From assembly GCF_003058195.1 (NCBI RefSeq), contig NZ_QBUH01000008.1:1-64000 (forward strand): a stretch of DNA of 64,000 nt, written 5' to 3'. This document shows positions 54,893 to 62,570 of the stretch, piece after piece. A program made the translations under genes and the position numbers. The first letter of the stretch is position 1; the number at the start of each line of letters is the position of its first letter. The DNA is from Elizabethkingia sp. YR214 (GTDB taxonomy: Bacteria; Bacteroidota; Bacteroidia; Flavobacteriales; Weeksellaceae). Below the pieces are notes generated by a model. It was not told the DNA's origin. It was given only the letters and a program-made list of their open reading frames with translations, and searched no databases.

Positions 54893-57151
54893 ATGATTTA
54901 CAAAGAATATTTAGATGATTTTGATGAGAACAGTAAAGAAATATTAATGGCTTCTGCCAGGAGTATTATTCCTATTCAAAAATTACAGCAAAGGAATTAT
55001 GGAAATCTTCGCGATGTTATGGTTGACAAGGTGAGACTTGGGGAAACGATCCGCGGCATGCAAAACGTAAGCCCGTTGGCAGAAATGAAGTTTTTCAATC
55101 AAACCGCAGACCAGATTTTCAGTAAGTATTTTCCAGATGGGAATGATGAAAGGAAAGGGAATACCAATATAATAGAAGATATTAGCATTACCATAAAAAA
55201 TGGATACAAATTCAACTCGTATAACTATTACTTTGACAATAATCATAACGGAATCTATGGTGATCAGGGAGATACGATGGCTTTTCGTTTGCTGCTTTTC
55301 GTCTCGGATGATGGTAATAAAGTGAAAGAATGCTACGAAGTGGTAAAGCCTGCCGATGATGAAGTGATCCTGTTTTTGGAAAGTGATAAGGATACCTTTA
55401 GCCGGGATGCCCTCTATGGAAGAATGTCGGATAAGATCCGGAAACAGTTTACCGATAAAAACGGAAACCTGAAAAGTAACCTGTTTGACAATGAGATTAT
55501 GAAGAGCGTACGAATGCATGCCGACATCAACCAGGAGGTTATAACGGAACTGATGAAAAACGGGTATATTGAGGATGAAATCATTACCAAAGGTTTTTTC
55601 ATATTTCTGAGATATGTAATGATGGGCGTTTCAGCACCTGCAAAAGCATTGGGTTGGGTATCGAACAAAATAGGCGATGGGATAGATTTCTTAAAAATAC
55701 CGGATAAGTTCTGGGATACAGAAAGTGAAGGTTATTATTTCCAGAAAGATACGCTAATTGAGAATCTCAGCATTCCTACAGATAAGCTCAATACACTCAA
55801 GAATCTGTTTACAGACAAAAAAGGCTTTAACCTTACCGACATAACGCCACAATTGGTGGATGATATTATCCTTAAACAAATAGCGACAATAGAAGCATTC
55901 ATTGGGAACTATAACAGCTATGTGAAGGCTAAGATAGAAGGTATTTTTAAAGACATAGAAAATCCACATACCCAGCAGCAAACCGAGGACCTGGCAGAAA
56001 GAATTGCACTTGTCTGTGGCCTCTGGAACGGATTGGTAGATTTTGTGTCCTCAATTTTTAAATTCCTGGGCAGTTTACTGGAGGCACCTTTCGATATCAG
56101 TAAAGATTTCCAGTACACATTGGAGCTGGTTGATAACTTTTTAGCATTACTAAACGATGAAAAGTTATGGGAGAATGTAGATAATGCAGCCTCCGAAGCT
56201 GTGAAGAACATAATGGCCAATCTTAAAGAAAAAAATTCAGAAGATGTCAACTGGGTAAGGGTTTATTATATTGCAGGATTTACCATATCCTTTATAGGCA
56301 CCTTCTTTATTCCGATAGCCGATGTTGCGAAATTTTCTGAAGTAGGAAATGTGGGCGACATTTTAGCAAAATTAAATAAAGAAGTGAGCGAGGCTATTTT
56401 TCAAACAACTAACTTTGTTAAAAACAAAACTGCTGAAGGTTACCAAAAAGCTGGCAAGGTATTACAGGAACTGCTGGAAATGTTTGCCAAGGGTGGCAAG
56501 AAACTACAGGATTTTGTAGAGAAGCTTTGGAAAGAGATTGCAGAATGGCTTTTGAAGAATAAAGAATTAGTTGAAGGATGGGCGAGTAAAATAAAACAAT
56601 ATTTGTCCAAAGAGGGAAAAACAGAAGAGTTTTTCAGAAAGATTGAAAAGAAATTTAATCTTGCAGGGCAGGAAATATTATCTGCTAATGATATTAAAAC
56701 ATTAAGAAGATTATTAAAAGAAACGTTTGGTGTAGCTTTAGAATTTGTAGATCAAAACCCTGCTTTGAAAGCAAAGCTAAAAGATTGGACAGCAAGGAGG
56801 GTTGCCGGTTCCTTTAATATGCTAGAAGGCAAAATGTATCTGCGAAAAAGTGTAACAGCTTATACTGTACAGCACGAAATGTTCCACATGAAGTTATGGT
56901 ACAAAATGACAAAGGAATTTTCGGAGTTACAACCGCTTTTTCAAAAGACTTTGGGTAGAGAAAATGTTTTGTTTCATGAAGAATATGTATTAGCGGAGTT
57001 TATGAAAAACCCAAATAAATGGAGTGAAGCTGATTTATTAAATGATTTGGAAAACATAAATAGCTTAAGAAGAGAAAATAATCTTCCAACAGTTGAATTG
57101 GAATATTTTAAAAAATGGAATTTACAACAAGAATTATTAAAATTTAAATAA
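54893..57151 (+). CDS. polymorphic-toxin-like protein with C-terminal zincin metallopeptidase domain
   Basis: The protein has 752 residues and no signal peptide. The N-terminal 250 residues are a distinct module (GNTNIIEDISITIKNGYKFNS; FDNNHNGIYGDQGD). A long helical middle contains a hydrophobic stretch around 455-480 (YIAGFTISFIGTFFIPIAD). Coiled helices and a C-terminal zincin domain follow (about 630-752). There His661-Glu662-x-x-His665 (HEMFH) binds zinc and Glu702 in HEEYVLAE is the likely third ligand. Zincin domains of this kind (Tox-MPTase) end many polymorphic toxins. The next gene, starting 2 bases after the stop, is the expected immunity protein. Confidence 0.72.
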   Translation: MIYKEYLDDFDENSKEILMASARSIIPIQKLQQRNYGNLRDVMVDKVRLGETIRGMQNVSPLAEMKFFNQTADQIFSKYFPDGNDERKGNTNIIEDISITIKNGYKFNSYNYYFDNNHNGIYGDQGDTMAFRLLLFVSDDGNKVKECYEVVKPADDEVILFLESDKDTFSRDALYGRMSDKIRKQFTDKNGNLKSNLFDNEIMKSVRMHADINQEVITELMKNGYIEDEIITKGFFIFLRYVMMGVSAPAKALGWVSNKIGDGIDFLKIPDKFWDTESEGYYFQKDTLIENLSIPTDKLNTLKNLFTDKKGFNLTDITPQLVDDIILKQIATIEAFIGNYNSYVKAKIEGIFKDIENPHTQQQTEDLAERIALVCGLWNGLVDFVSSIFKFLGSLLEAPFDISKDFQYTLELVDNFLALLNDEKLWENVDNAASEAVKNIMANLKEKNSEDVNWVRVYYIAGFTISFIGTFFIPIADVAKFSEVGNVGDILAKLNKEVSEAIFQTTNFVKNKTAEGYQKAGKVLQELLEMFAKGGKKLQDFVEKLWKEIAEWLLKNKELVEGWASKIKQYLSKEGKTEEFFRKIEKKFNLAGQEILSANDIKTLRRLLKETFGVALEFVDQNPALKAKLKDWTARRVAGSFNMLEGKMYLRKSVTAYTVQHEMFHMKLWYKMTKEFSELQPLFQKTLGRENVLFHEEYVLAEFMKNPNKWSEADLLNDLENINSLRRENNLPTVELEYFKKWNLQQELLKFK

Positions 57152-57152
57152 A

Positions 57153-57485
57153 ATGGATAAAACAAAAAAAATAATAGAAATTTCAAAAAAAATATTGAAA
57201 GATTTTAATAGAGAATATGAAGAAGATTCATTTACTATTTTTAAGCCTGAAGAAATAAAAAATAGAAAATTTAGCAGGACTTATCCCTATGATGTTTGGG
57301 AAATATTAATCCGTGTTCCTCAAGAACAGTTCGGTGGTACAGGAGTATTTTCGATATACTTTAAAGATGAAACAATGGAGCCTTTTAAATTTCATGACGG
57401 TGGAGCTCCAGGAAGGGTTCCTGATTTAGAAATCCTAAAAAAGAATGGAAAATATGTTATTGGGGATGAATGGAAAAATGAATAA
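57153..57485 (+). CDS. putative immunity protein for the zincin toxin
   Basis: This 110-residue soluble protein has helical N-terminal residues (KTKKIIEISKKILKDFNREY) and a beta-rich rest (YDVWEILIRVPQEQFGGTG, FKFHDGGAPGRVPDLEI). No family is firmly recognised. Its start codon is 2 bases after the toxin gene stop, the normal place for the cognate immunity gene. It is followed by a terminator hairpin repeated after the next gene. The immunity role is inferred from position only. Confidence 0.6.
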   Translation: MDKTKKIIEISKKILKDFNREYEEDSFTIFKPEEIKNRKFSRTYPYDVWEILIRVPQEQFGGTGVFSIYFKDETMEPFKFHDGGAPGRVPDLEILKKNGKYVIGDEWKNE

Positions 57486-57493
57486 ATAATAGA

Positions 57494-57517
57494 AGCAGTC
57501 AGAAATGGCTGCTTTTT
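57494..57517 (+). terminator. terminator hairpin, copy 1 of a duplicated element
   Basis: AGCAGTCA and TGGCTGCT pair around a GAAA loop, followed by TTTTT. The same 24-base element recurs at 57857. Confidence 0.8.
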
Positions 57518-57529
57518 AGAGTTTTAATT

Positions 57530-57850
57530 ATGAAAACATTAAGAGTGAAAGAAGAAGATTTAGAGTTTATTGATATAGATGGAGGGGGAATACCTATCTA
57601 TCATTATCAAGGGAAACTATTTACAGGAATAATTGTTGATTATTTTTTTGGAACCAATATTATTGCTGGAGAGACAGAATATATAAATGGATATCAAGAA
57701 GGTGTAGATAGAGTTTATTATGAAAATGGAAAAATAGAATATGAATGTTTCAAAAAAGATAATAAACTTCACGGAATATATAGGGATTGGGATAAAGAAG
57801 GTAATCTTATCTCAACAACAGAGTGGAAAGATGGAGTAAAAATCAAATAA
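57530..57850 (+). CDS. YwqK/MORN-repeat-like small protein
   Basis: This 106-residue protein contains MORN-variant repeats: GETEYINGYQEGVDRVYYENG, KIEYECFKKDNKLHGIYRDW and KEGNLISTTEWKDG, each ending near G-x-x-x-x-Y/W. Proteins of this type are often named 'YwqK-family antitoxin' and occur in immunity arrays of polymorphic toxin loci. No toxin gene directly precedes it, so it could be an orphan immunity protein. It is framed by two copies of the same terminator. Confidence 0.7.
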   Translation: MKTLRVKEEDLEFIDIDGGGIPIYHYQGKLFTGIIVDYFFGTNIIAGETEYINGYQEGVDRVYYENGKIEYECFKKDNKLHGIYRDWDKEGNLISTTEWKDGVKIK

Positions 57851-57856
57851 TTATTA

Positions 57857-57884
57857 AGCAGTCAGAAATGGCTGCTTTTTTCTT
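57857..57884 (+). terminator. terminator hairpin, copy 2 of a duplicated element
   Basis: AGCAGTCA, GAAA loop and TGGCTGCT as in copy 1, with a longer T-run (TTTTTTCTTTT). Confidence 0.8.
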
Positions 57885-57890
57885 TTATTT

Positions 57891-57974
57891 TTGTCATACT
57901 CCAAAACTCAACATCTTTCTTACGAAGAGAATAAAAATATTGCCGGAACGTCTGGAAATGCTTACACGAAATGA
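57891..57974 (+). pseudogene. possible remnant of a toxin C-terminus
   Basis: A 27-codon open stretch with no start reads LSYSKTQHLSYEENKNIAG and TSGNAYTK before a stop. It resembles a disconnected tail of a larger coding sequence rather than a gene. It lies between two small immunity-type genes, where displaced toxin tails are often left behind. The assignment is tentative. Confidence 0.25.
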
Positions 57975-58004
57975 TAAAAAAAAACTAAAGAAGCGGAGAT
58001 AACT

Positions 58005-58523
58005 ATGAATTTATTAAAAGAAAAAATATTAGCTATAGATGTTCATTATAAAGAGAACTATGCTAAAACTGTTGGTGTATTATTTCATTGGGATAGTGAA
58101 TCCCCAATAGACATAAAATCGGTTAATATACCTGAAGTTGAAGAATATATTCCAGGACAGTTCTACAAAAGGGAATTGCCTTGTATTTTAAAATTATTAG
58201 AACAGATAGACGTAAAAACGTTAGATATAATAATAGTTGATGGCCATGTATATATAAATAATGAGCGGGAATTTGGTTTGGGCGGACATTTATATGAATC
58301 ACTAAGAGAGACAATTCCTATAATAGGTGTTGCAAAAAAATCATTTTACAATACAGAAGAAGTTACGCTACCCTTATATAGAGGAGAAAGTAAGAATCCC
58401 TTATTCATATCTTCTATTGGAATTAATACAGCTATTGCAATGAAAAAAGTAGAACAAATGAAAGGAAAATATAGAATACCAGATATTTTGAAAATCTTGG
58501 ATACAAAAACGAAAGAGAACTAA
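58005..58523 (+). CDS. short endonuclease V (deoxyinosine-type)
   Basis: Endonuclease V cleaves nucleic acid next to deaminated purines (inosine). This 172-residue version keeps the core: Asp12 in AIDVHY, Glu57 in YIPGQFYKRE, Asp79 in IIIVDGH, the FGLGGHLYESL and IGVAKKSF segments, and YRIPDILKIL near the end. It is shorter than typical Nfi (about 220). It sits among immunity-type genes rather than DNA-repair genes, and is 2 bases before a small membrane-protein gene. An accessory or immunity role against a deaminase toxin is possible but inferred. Confidence 0.78.
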   Translation: MNLLKEKILAIDVHYKENYAKTVGVLFHWDSESPIDIKSVNIPEVEEYIPGQFYKRELPCILKLLEQIDVKTLDIIIVDGHVYINNEREFGLGGHLYESLRETIPIIGVAKKSFYNTEEVTLPLYRGESKNPLFISSIGINTAIAMKKVEQMKGKYRIPDILKILDTKTKEN

Positions 58524-58525
58524 AT

Positions 58526-58726
58526 ATGTTGGCACCAATTATAATACTTTCAATAGGAGTTCTTTTATTTTATTTAAGATTTAACAATAAATTTCCATAT
58601 AAAGACCTTTATGATAAAAATGATGAAGACTATATATATGATCTTGCCAGGTATATAATTCCTGGCTGGGCATTGATCATAATAATGATTTTGGGCGGTG
58701 TTTATGGAATTATTGTCAATCTATAA
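58526..58726 (+). CDS. small two-helix membrane protein
   Basis: This 66-residue protein has two membrane segments (PIIILSIGVLLFYLRF and WALIIIMILGGVYGIIV) separated by a charged loop (YKDLYDKNDEDYIYDLA). The start lies 2 bases after the endonuclease V stop, so the two are probably cotranslated. No family is recognised; small membrane proteins in this context may be immunity proteins for membrane-acting toxins. Confidence 0.55.
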   Translation: MLAPIIILSIGVLLFYLRFNNKFPYKDLYDKNDEDYIYDLARYIIPGWALIIIMILGGVYGIIVNL

Positions 58727-58745
58727 CATACTCACAATATCAAAA

Positions 58746-59240
58746 ATGAAAAAAATATTAGCAGCAATATTCATTAGTTTATTTTTTATTTCTTATTCTT
58801 CTCAGAGCATAATAACCAGTAAGGATTTTGAATTGAAGGATATCTATATTGCGGATTCTATCTCAAAAAGAGAGATATCGTATAATAGTAAAACAATGAT
58901 TTTTAAAGAAACTAATACCTATTATAAAAGTGAGCAAAATTCACAAAGACCATCCATAAAGTTTTTATTAAAATTATCCCAGGCAGATTTAGAGAAAATT
59001 GATGAACAGTATAAGTTATATAAACCTCTACTACCTTGTGAATTTAAGATTTATAATAATTATATTAATGAATCATCTATAAAATTTTTAAATGATTCTA
59101 AAGACAATTTAACTAAAGAAAAGTGTACTAACAATTCTAAAGTAAAAGATTTTCGAAAGTTACAGCGTTTTATTTTTGATATAATTCAGTCAAAGCGGGA
59201 ATATAAAAAAGCTTATTATTGGCAGTTTATTGAAGCATAA
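58746..59240 (+). CDS. secreted protein of unknown function
   Basis: The protein has 164 residues from the ATG at 58746, with a signal peptide (LFFISYSSQS). The longer frame starts inside the preceding gene and I reject it. The mature part is Lys/Asn/Ser-rich and mixed helix/strand (FLLKLSQADLEKIDEQYKLY; LLPCEFKIYNNYINESS), with two cysteines that could pair. No family is recognised. Its position in the array suggests a periplasmic immunity role (inference). Confidence 0.55.
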   Translation: MKKILAAIFISLFFISYSSQSIITSKDFELKDIYIADSISKREISYNSKTMIFKETNTYYKSEQNSQRPSIKFLLKLSQADLEKIDEQYKLYKPLLPCEFKIYNNYINESSIKFLNDSKDNLTKEKCTNNSKVKDFRKLQRFIFDIIQSKREYKKAYYWQFIEA

Positions 59241-59382
59241 ATTTTTCTTGGTTTATTGTTAGCAAAGCGTAATCCGTACCTTTTCAAATCTGAAAAATTA
59301 TTATTTTAGTTCTGTGAGAAACGATTCGGGGTTGGATAGTATTTTGGGAATTGAAGTTGTTTATATTGAATAAGATGAAGCT

Positions 59383-59399
59383 GCGGATTACAAATCCGC
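59383..59399. repeat. REP-like palindrome
   Basis: GCGGATTACAAATCCGC has 7-bp arms around ACA. A close relative with the same core is at 60034-60054. Confidence 0.55.
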
Positions 59400-59439
59400 G
59401 ACATCGAGGTGGTGGTAAAGGAAAATGACAAAATAGAAA

Positions 59440-60024
59440 ATGAAAAAGTTCTTATTAATATTTTTAGCCAGTATTATTTTATTCTTGGTTTTTGGCTTTG
59501 TTGTATTTGATGGTTACAAATCATCTATTTTAGTGAAGTTAAAACAGCAAGATAGCCAGATTGAAAAAATATGGAATTCATTGTACCAGAAAAGTTCATC
59601 TCGTATTTTGGCAATAGAAAACCTCGCAAATAATTCAAATTGTGATAAAGTTATCATTGATAGTACTATTGACAAAAATAAAGCTAATAGGAGCCTAAAG
59701 CAAGTAGATGAATTATGGAATTTGGAATACGAAGTCAATAAGGCTTATTTAAATTTAGAGAAATGTATTGAAGAACAACCTGATAATAAACTTAAGATAA
59801 CCCCATTAAAGCTAAATGCAGAAGAATTAAATAAAATTGTTGACGAGTACAATTCTAATGTTTTAGATTTTAATAAATATTATTCAACTTTTCCAAATTT
59901 TATGTTTGGTAGCAAAGAAGGAATTAAAAGGAAAAAGTTTTTTTATCTGAGATACGGAGAAAATAATGATGATTATTATAATCAAAAAAAGAAAACAGAT
60001 AAATGGATTGAAACAGGAGAATGA
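59440..60024 (+). CDS. LemA-like membrane-anchored protein
   Basis: This 194-residue protein has one N-terminal membrane anchor (IFLASIILFLVFGFVVFD). A helical bundle follows: QDSQIEKIWNSLYQKSSSR and NRSLKQVDELWNLEYEVNKAY. The segment VDEYNSNVLDFNKYYSTFP matches the LemA signature (YN-x-x-V-x-x-FN/YN-x-x-x-x-x-FP). It is not a standard LemA: the distal part is Lys-rich and charged. It is the last gene of the island; a palindrome with a T-run follows immediately. Confidence 0.65.
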   Translation: MKKFLLIFLASIILFLVFGFVVFDGYKSSILVKLKQQDSQIEKIWNSLYQKSSSRILAIENLANNSNCDKVIIDSTIDKNKANRSLKQVDELWNLEYEVNKAYLNLEKCIEEQPDNKLKITPLKLNAEELNKIVDEYNSNVLDFNKYYSTFPNFMFGSKEGIKRKKFFYLRYGENNDDYYNQKKKTDKWIETGE

Positions 60025-60033
60025 AAGTCGATA

Positions 60034-60060
60034 GCACGGATTACAAATCCGTGCTTTTTA
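60034..60060 (+). terminator. palindrome acting as terminator
   Basis: GCACGGATT and AATCCGTGC pair around ACA and are followed by TTTTTATT. The core matches the REP-like palindrome at 59383. Confidence 0.75.
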
Positions 60061-60064
60061 TTAT

Positions 60065-60286
60065 CTACAAATCAAAAACACTAGGTCTTCGGGTAATAAA
60101 CATATCTTTTATCCATAAGGTAAATGCAAGGCCTAAATAGATAAGGAAGAATACTCCTGCAGTAGCAAAAGTAGAGTAGATAAAGAATACGCGGAGTTTA
60201 GACACAGGAATTCCCAGTTTGGCTCCCATACGGGTTAATACTCCAAACCATTGTCTCTCCATTTTATGTCTTATGTTGCTCAGCAT
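60065..60286 (-). CDS. PspC-domain protein
   Basis: This 73-residue membrane protein has one PspC-like helix (RVFFIYSTFATAGVFFLIYLGL, split as FFIYSTFATAG and VFFLIYLGLAF). It starts LSNIRHKMERQWFGVLTRMG and ends RRPSVFDL, the typical form of small Flavobacteriales PspC proteins. These relate to phage-shock or envelope-stress regulation, and this one lacks other domains. It overlaps the start of the DUF2851 gene by 23 bases; a later ATG at 60262 would remove the overlap but also lose conserved residues. Confidence 0.8.
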   Translation of the reverse strand: MLSNIRHKMERQWFGVLTRMGAKLGIPVSKLRVFFIYSTFATAGVFFLIYLGLAFTLWIKDMFITRRPSVFDL

Positions 60287-61532
60287 TTTTCAGAATTTGA
60301 AATCCGATAGCGCAATTTAAGCATTTTTTTGCTTTACAGAAAGTTTTGTACTGATAGAGAAATGCCTGGGTTTGCAGGCTGTTCTGAAATTTTACCCCCA
60401 AATTTTCCCATTGCTTTATAATCTGGTTCTTTTCCGGAGGAATATTTCGGTATGAATCAATAATATGGTTGACTTTAGATTCCGAGTTTAGCTGTTGAAA
60501 AAAATATTGAAGAGGCAGAATACAATTGATAAACATCAGGTTGATAAATTCAGGGCTTAGTTTCTTTACAAAACTAATCTGGGCCTTTTTTCCAAAACTA
60601 AAATGATCCGTCCAGTATTCAGATGCGGAAAGGGAAGACAGTAGATTCCGGATATTCTGATAATCGGGAGTCTGAATCAGTATTGAAAATAGATTCTGCC
60701 GTTCCGCATATAGGTTGGCCAGTTGCGAAAGCCTTATTGTGGGAAAATTTGCTGGCCGCAGACGTGAAAACTTTGGAGAAAAACGAACATCTAATAATGT
60801 AAACTTAGATTGTAAAAATCTGAATTCACGATTCCATAATTCCATCGTGCTATCTACAGGTTCCTCCAGCCAGCCACACATTCCATAGAATAAAGCCTCC
60901 AGTTGGGTTTTGTTCTGTCGGATTTTGTTAATGACACCGAAATCTATAGCATAAGCCATCTGATGAAAGATGCCGGCATTTATCTTTAGTCCGAAAACGT
61001 AAGCCAATTGCTGAAAAAGCAAAGCCTCAAAATTATTTTTATTTTGCTCCAGTATTCTGTTGTAGATAATAGTTTTGGCTTCCAGTTTTTGTAAGAGGAC
61101 TTCTTCCTCGTATTGTACCGGGATTTTTGAAGGTGTAAAAAGATGCTCGCAGGGAATAAAGCTTTTCTCCGAGTAATTATTGAATGAGGATTCGTCAATG
61201 TAATCTTTTAAGATAAGCGTTGGTACATTTTTATCCAGAAGCTCACCAATATCCATGTCATCTGTATAAACGACATGAAGGATAATATTTTGGTAGGCAA
61301 TATCTCCGGAATGCCGGTGGAAATGCCAGTCTGAAGACCTTACATGAATCTCTATGCTGCCTGCGAGGATTGTAGTACCTATCTTAATTTTTGCGAATAG
61401 AAAATCCGGACCGGCATTCATATTCCATTCGCCAAAATCTAAAATCTCAATACTCTCCCCATCAGATGTATGGAAATTGGTATTACTGAATTTTTTGTAA
61501 TACCAAACATGTTGTAAATATTTTTCATTCAT
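60264..61532 (-). CDS. DUF2851 family protein
   Basis: This 422-residue cytoplasmic protein of the DUF2851 family occurs widely in Bacteroidota; its role is unknown. Characteristic pieces are HVWYYKKFSNTNFHTSDGE, GEWNMNAGPDFLFAKIKIG, GSIEIHVRSSDWHFHRHSGD and, near the C-terminus, CKAKKCLNCAIG. The C-terminal KKCLNC could bind metal with the earlier His cluster. The gene probably forms one message with the PspC gene (overlapping) and is 93 bases after an MBL-hydrolase gene. Confidence 0.85.
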   Translation of the reverse strand: MNEKYLQHVWYYKKFSNTNFHTSDGESIEILDFGEWNMNAGPDFLFAKIKIGTTILAGSIEIHVRSSDWHFHRHSGDIAYQNIILHVVYTDDMDIGELLDKNVPTLILKDYIDESSFNNYSEKSFIPCEHLFTPSKIPVQYEEEVLLQKLEAKTIIYNRILEQNKNNFEALLFQQLAYVFGLKINAGIFHQMAYAIDFGVINKIRQNKTQLEALFYGMCGWLEEPVDSTMELWNREFRFLQSKFTLLDVRFSPKFSRLRPANFPTIRLSQLANLYAERQNLFSILIQTPDYQNIRNLLSSLSASEYWTDHFSFGKKAQISFVKKLSPEFINLMFINCILPLQYFFQQLNSESKVNHIIDSYRNIPPEKNQIIKQWENLGVKFQNSLQTQAFLYQYKTFCKAKKCLNCAIGFQILKNAEQHKT

Positions 61533-61625
61533 TTTCGGTGTTTTATGAAAATGAATATACGTAAAATAAAATAATTAAGTTTAATTTAATAAATGGGAGT
61601 TTCAGGTGAGTTGCATATCTTCTTT

Positions 61626-62555
61626 TCAATATTGCTGGCCTTCTTCAGCAATATTAAAGCCCTTCGCCCTTATTTTCCCCTGAATGGTTTTATCCCATAA
61701 TACTCTGTTGGAATGATTAAAGTGGATAAAATGAATTTTCTTTTTTACCGCTGCAGGTTCCTTTTGGAATAAATCCTCTGTTTCTGTTACAAGTGGGTGT
61801 GGAACTTCAGAGATGGGTCTGTTGCCCATTTCATTTTGATCGTAGAAAGTGGCATCCAGGAATGCATAATCAACATTCTTTACTTCCTCAATAATGCTTT
61901 TATTCCACTTACTCCATTTATCGATATCCGGAATAAAGAGGAAACGTTTTTTAGGTGTTAGCATCCTGAAACCGGCTGTTTCAGAATATTCATCCCGATG
62001 AGGTACTGTAAAAGCCTTTACAGTAACAGAATTGCCTATGTTTACTTCCTGCTCAGCAGTTAAAGGAATAATTTCTATATTTTTCAGACTCACAAGCTGA
62101 CTCCATGGTCCATTATTTTCCAGAAAGCTTTTTAGTTTGGGCAATACATATACCTTAACTTGTTTGGTATTCATAACCTCTTTCCCAAATTCCATTAATC
62201 CGGTATAGTGGCCGATATGTGCATGTGTAATAAATACACCTTCCGGCAAATAAGGATATTCTTGTTTATGTCTTTGTGAGAAGTCGTGTAATTGTTGTCT
62301 GATATCCGGTGTCGCATCAAAGAGCCACCATTTTTTCTGGACAGGATCTACCAAAGCCAGAGAAGACACATTCTTTCTTAATTCCGGATGCTCCCATGCC
62401 AGGTTGCATCCTTCTTTGTTACATCCCATATGCGGAAAGCCTCCGTCCTGTGCAACGCCCAATACTTCTACATAAGCATCCGGGGTTTGTGTATAATACA
62501 ATTGTGACCAGAGACCTACAGCCAGCAGGCAAAGAGCAGAAAGAATATGCTTCAT
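61626..62555 (-). CDS. secreted metallo-beta-lactamase-fold hydrolase, PqqB-like
   Basis: The protein has 309 residues with a signal peptide (GLWSQLYYTQT). The beginning VEVLGVAQDGGFPHMGCNKEGC resembles PqqB; the metal-binding segment FITHAHIGHYTGLMEFG supplies His-x-His-x-x-His-like ligands, with other His/Asp residues in FTVPHRDEYSETAG and LDATFYD. The C-terminal HFIHFNHSNRVLWD supplies another His. True PQQ synthesis genes are absent here and the signal peptide argues for a periplasmic hydrolase. The substrate is unknown. It lies 15 bases after bshA. Confidence 0.82.
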   Translation of the reverse strand: MKHILSALCLLAVGLWSQLYYTQTPDAYVEVLGVAQDGGFPHMGCNKEGCNLAWEHPELRKNVSSLALVDPVQKKWWLFDATPDIRQQLHDFSQRHKQEYPYLPEGVFITHAHIGHYTGLMEFGKEVMNTKQVKVYVLPKLKSFLENNGPWSQLVSLKNIEIIPLTAEQEVNIGNSVTVKAFTVPHRDEYSETAGFRMLTPKKRFLFIPDIDKWSKWNKSIIEEVKNVDYAFLDATFYDQNEMGNRPISEVPHPLVTETEDLFQKEPAAVKKKIHFIHFNHSNRVLWDKTIQGKIRAKGFNIAEEGQQY

Positions 62556-62570
62556 TGTACTTTGTATTTT

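Noticed and set aside
54983-55519. 178-codon open frame antisense to the zincin-toxin gene
   Set aside because: Overlaps the N-terminal module of a clear plus-strand gene and shows no protein-like features of its own.
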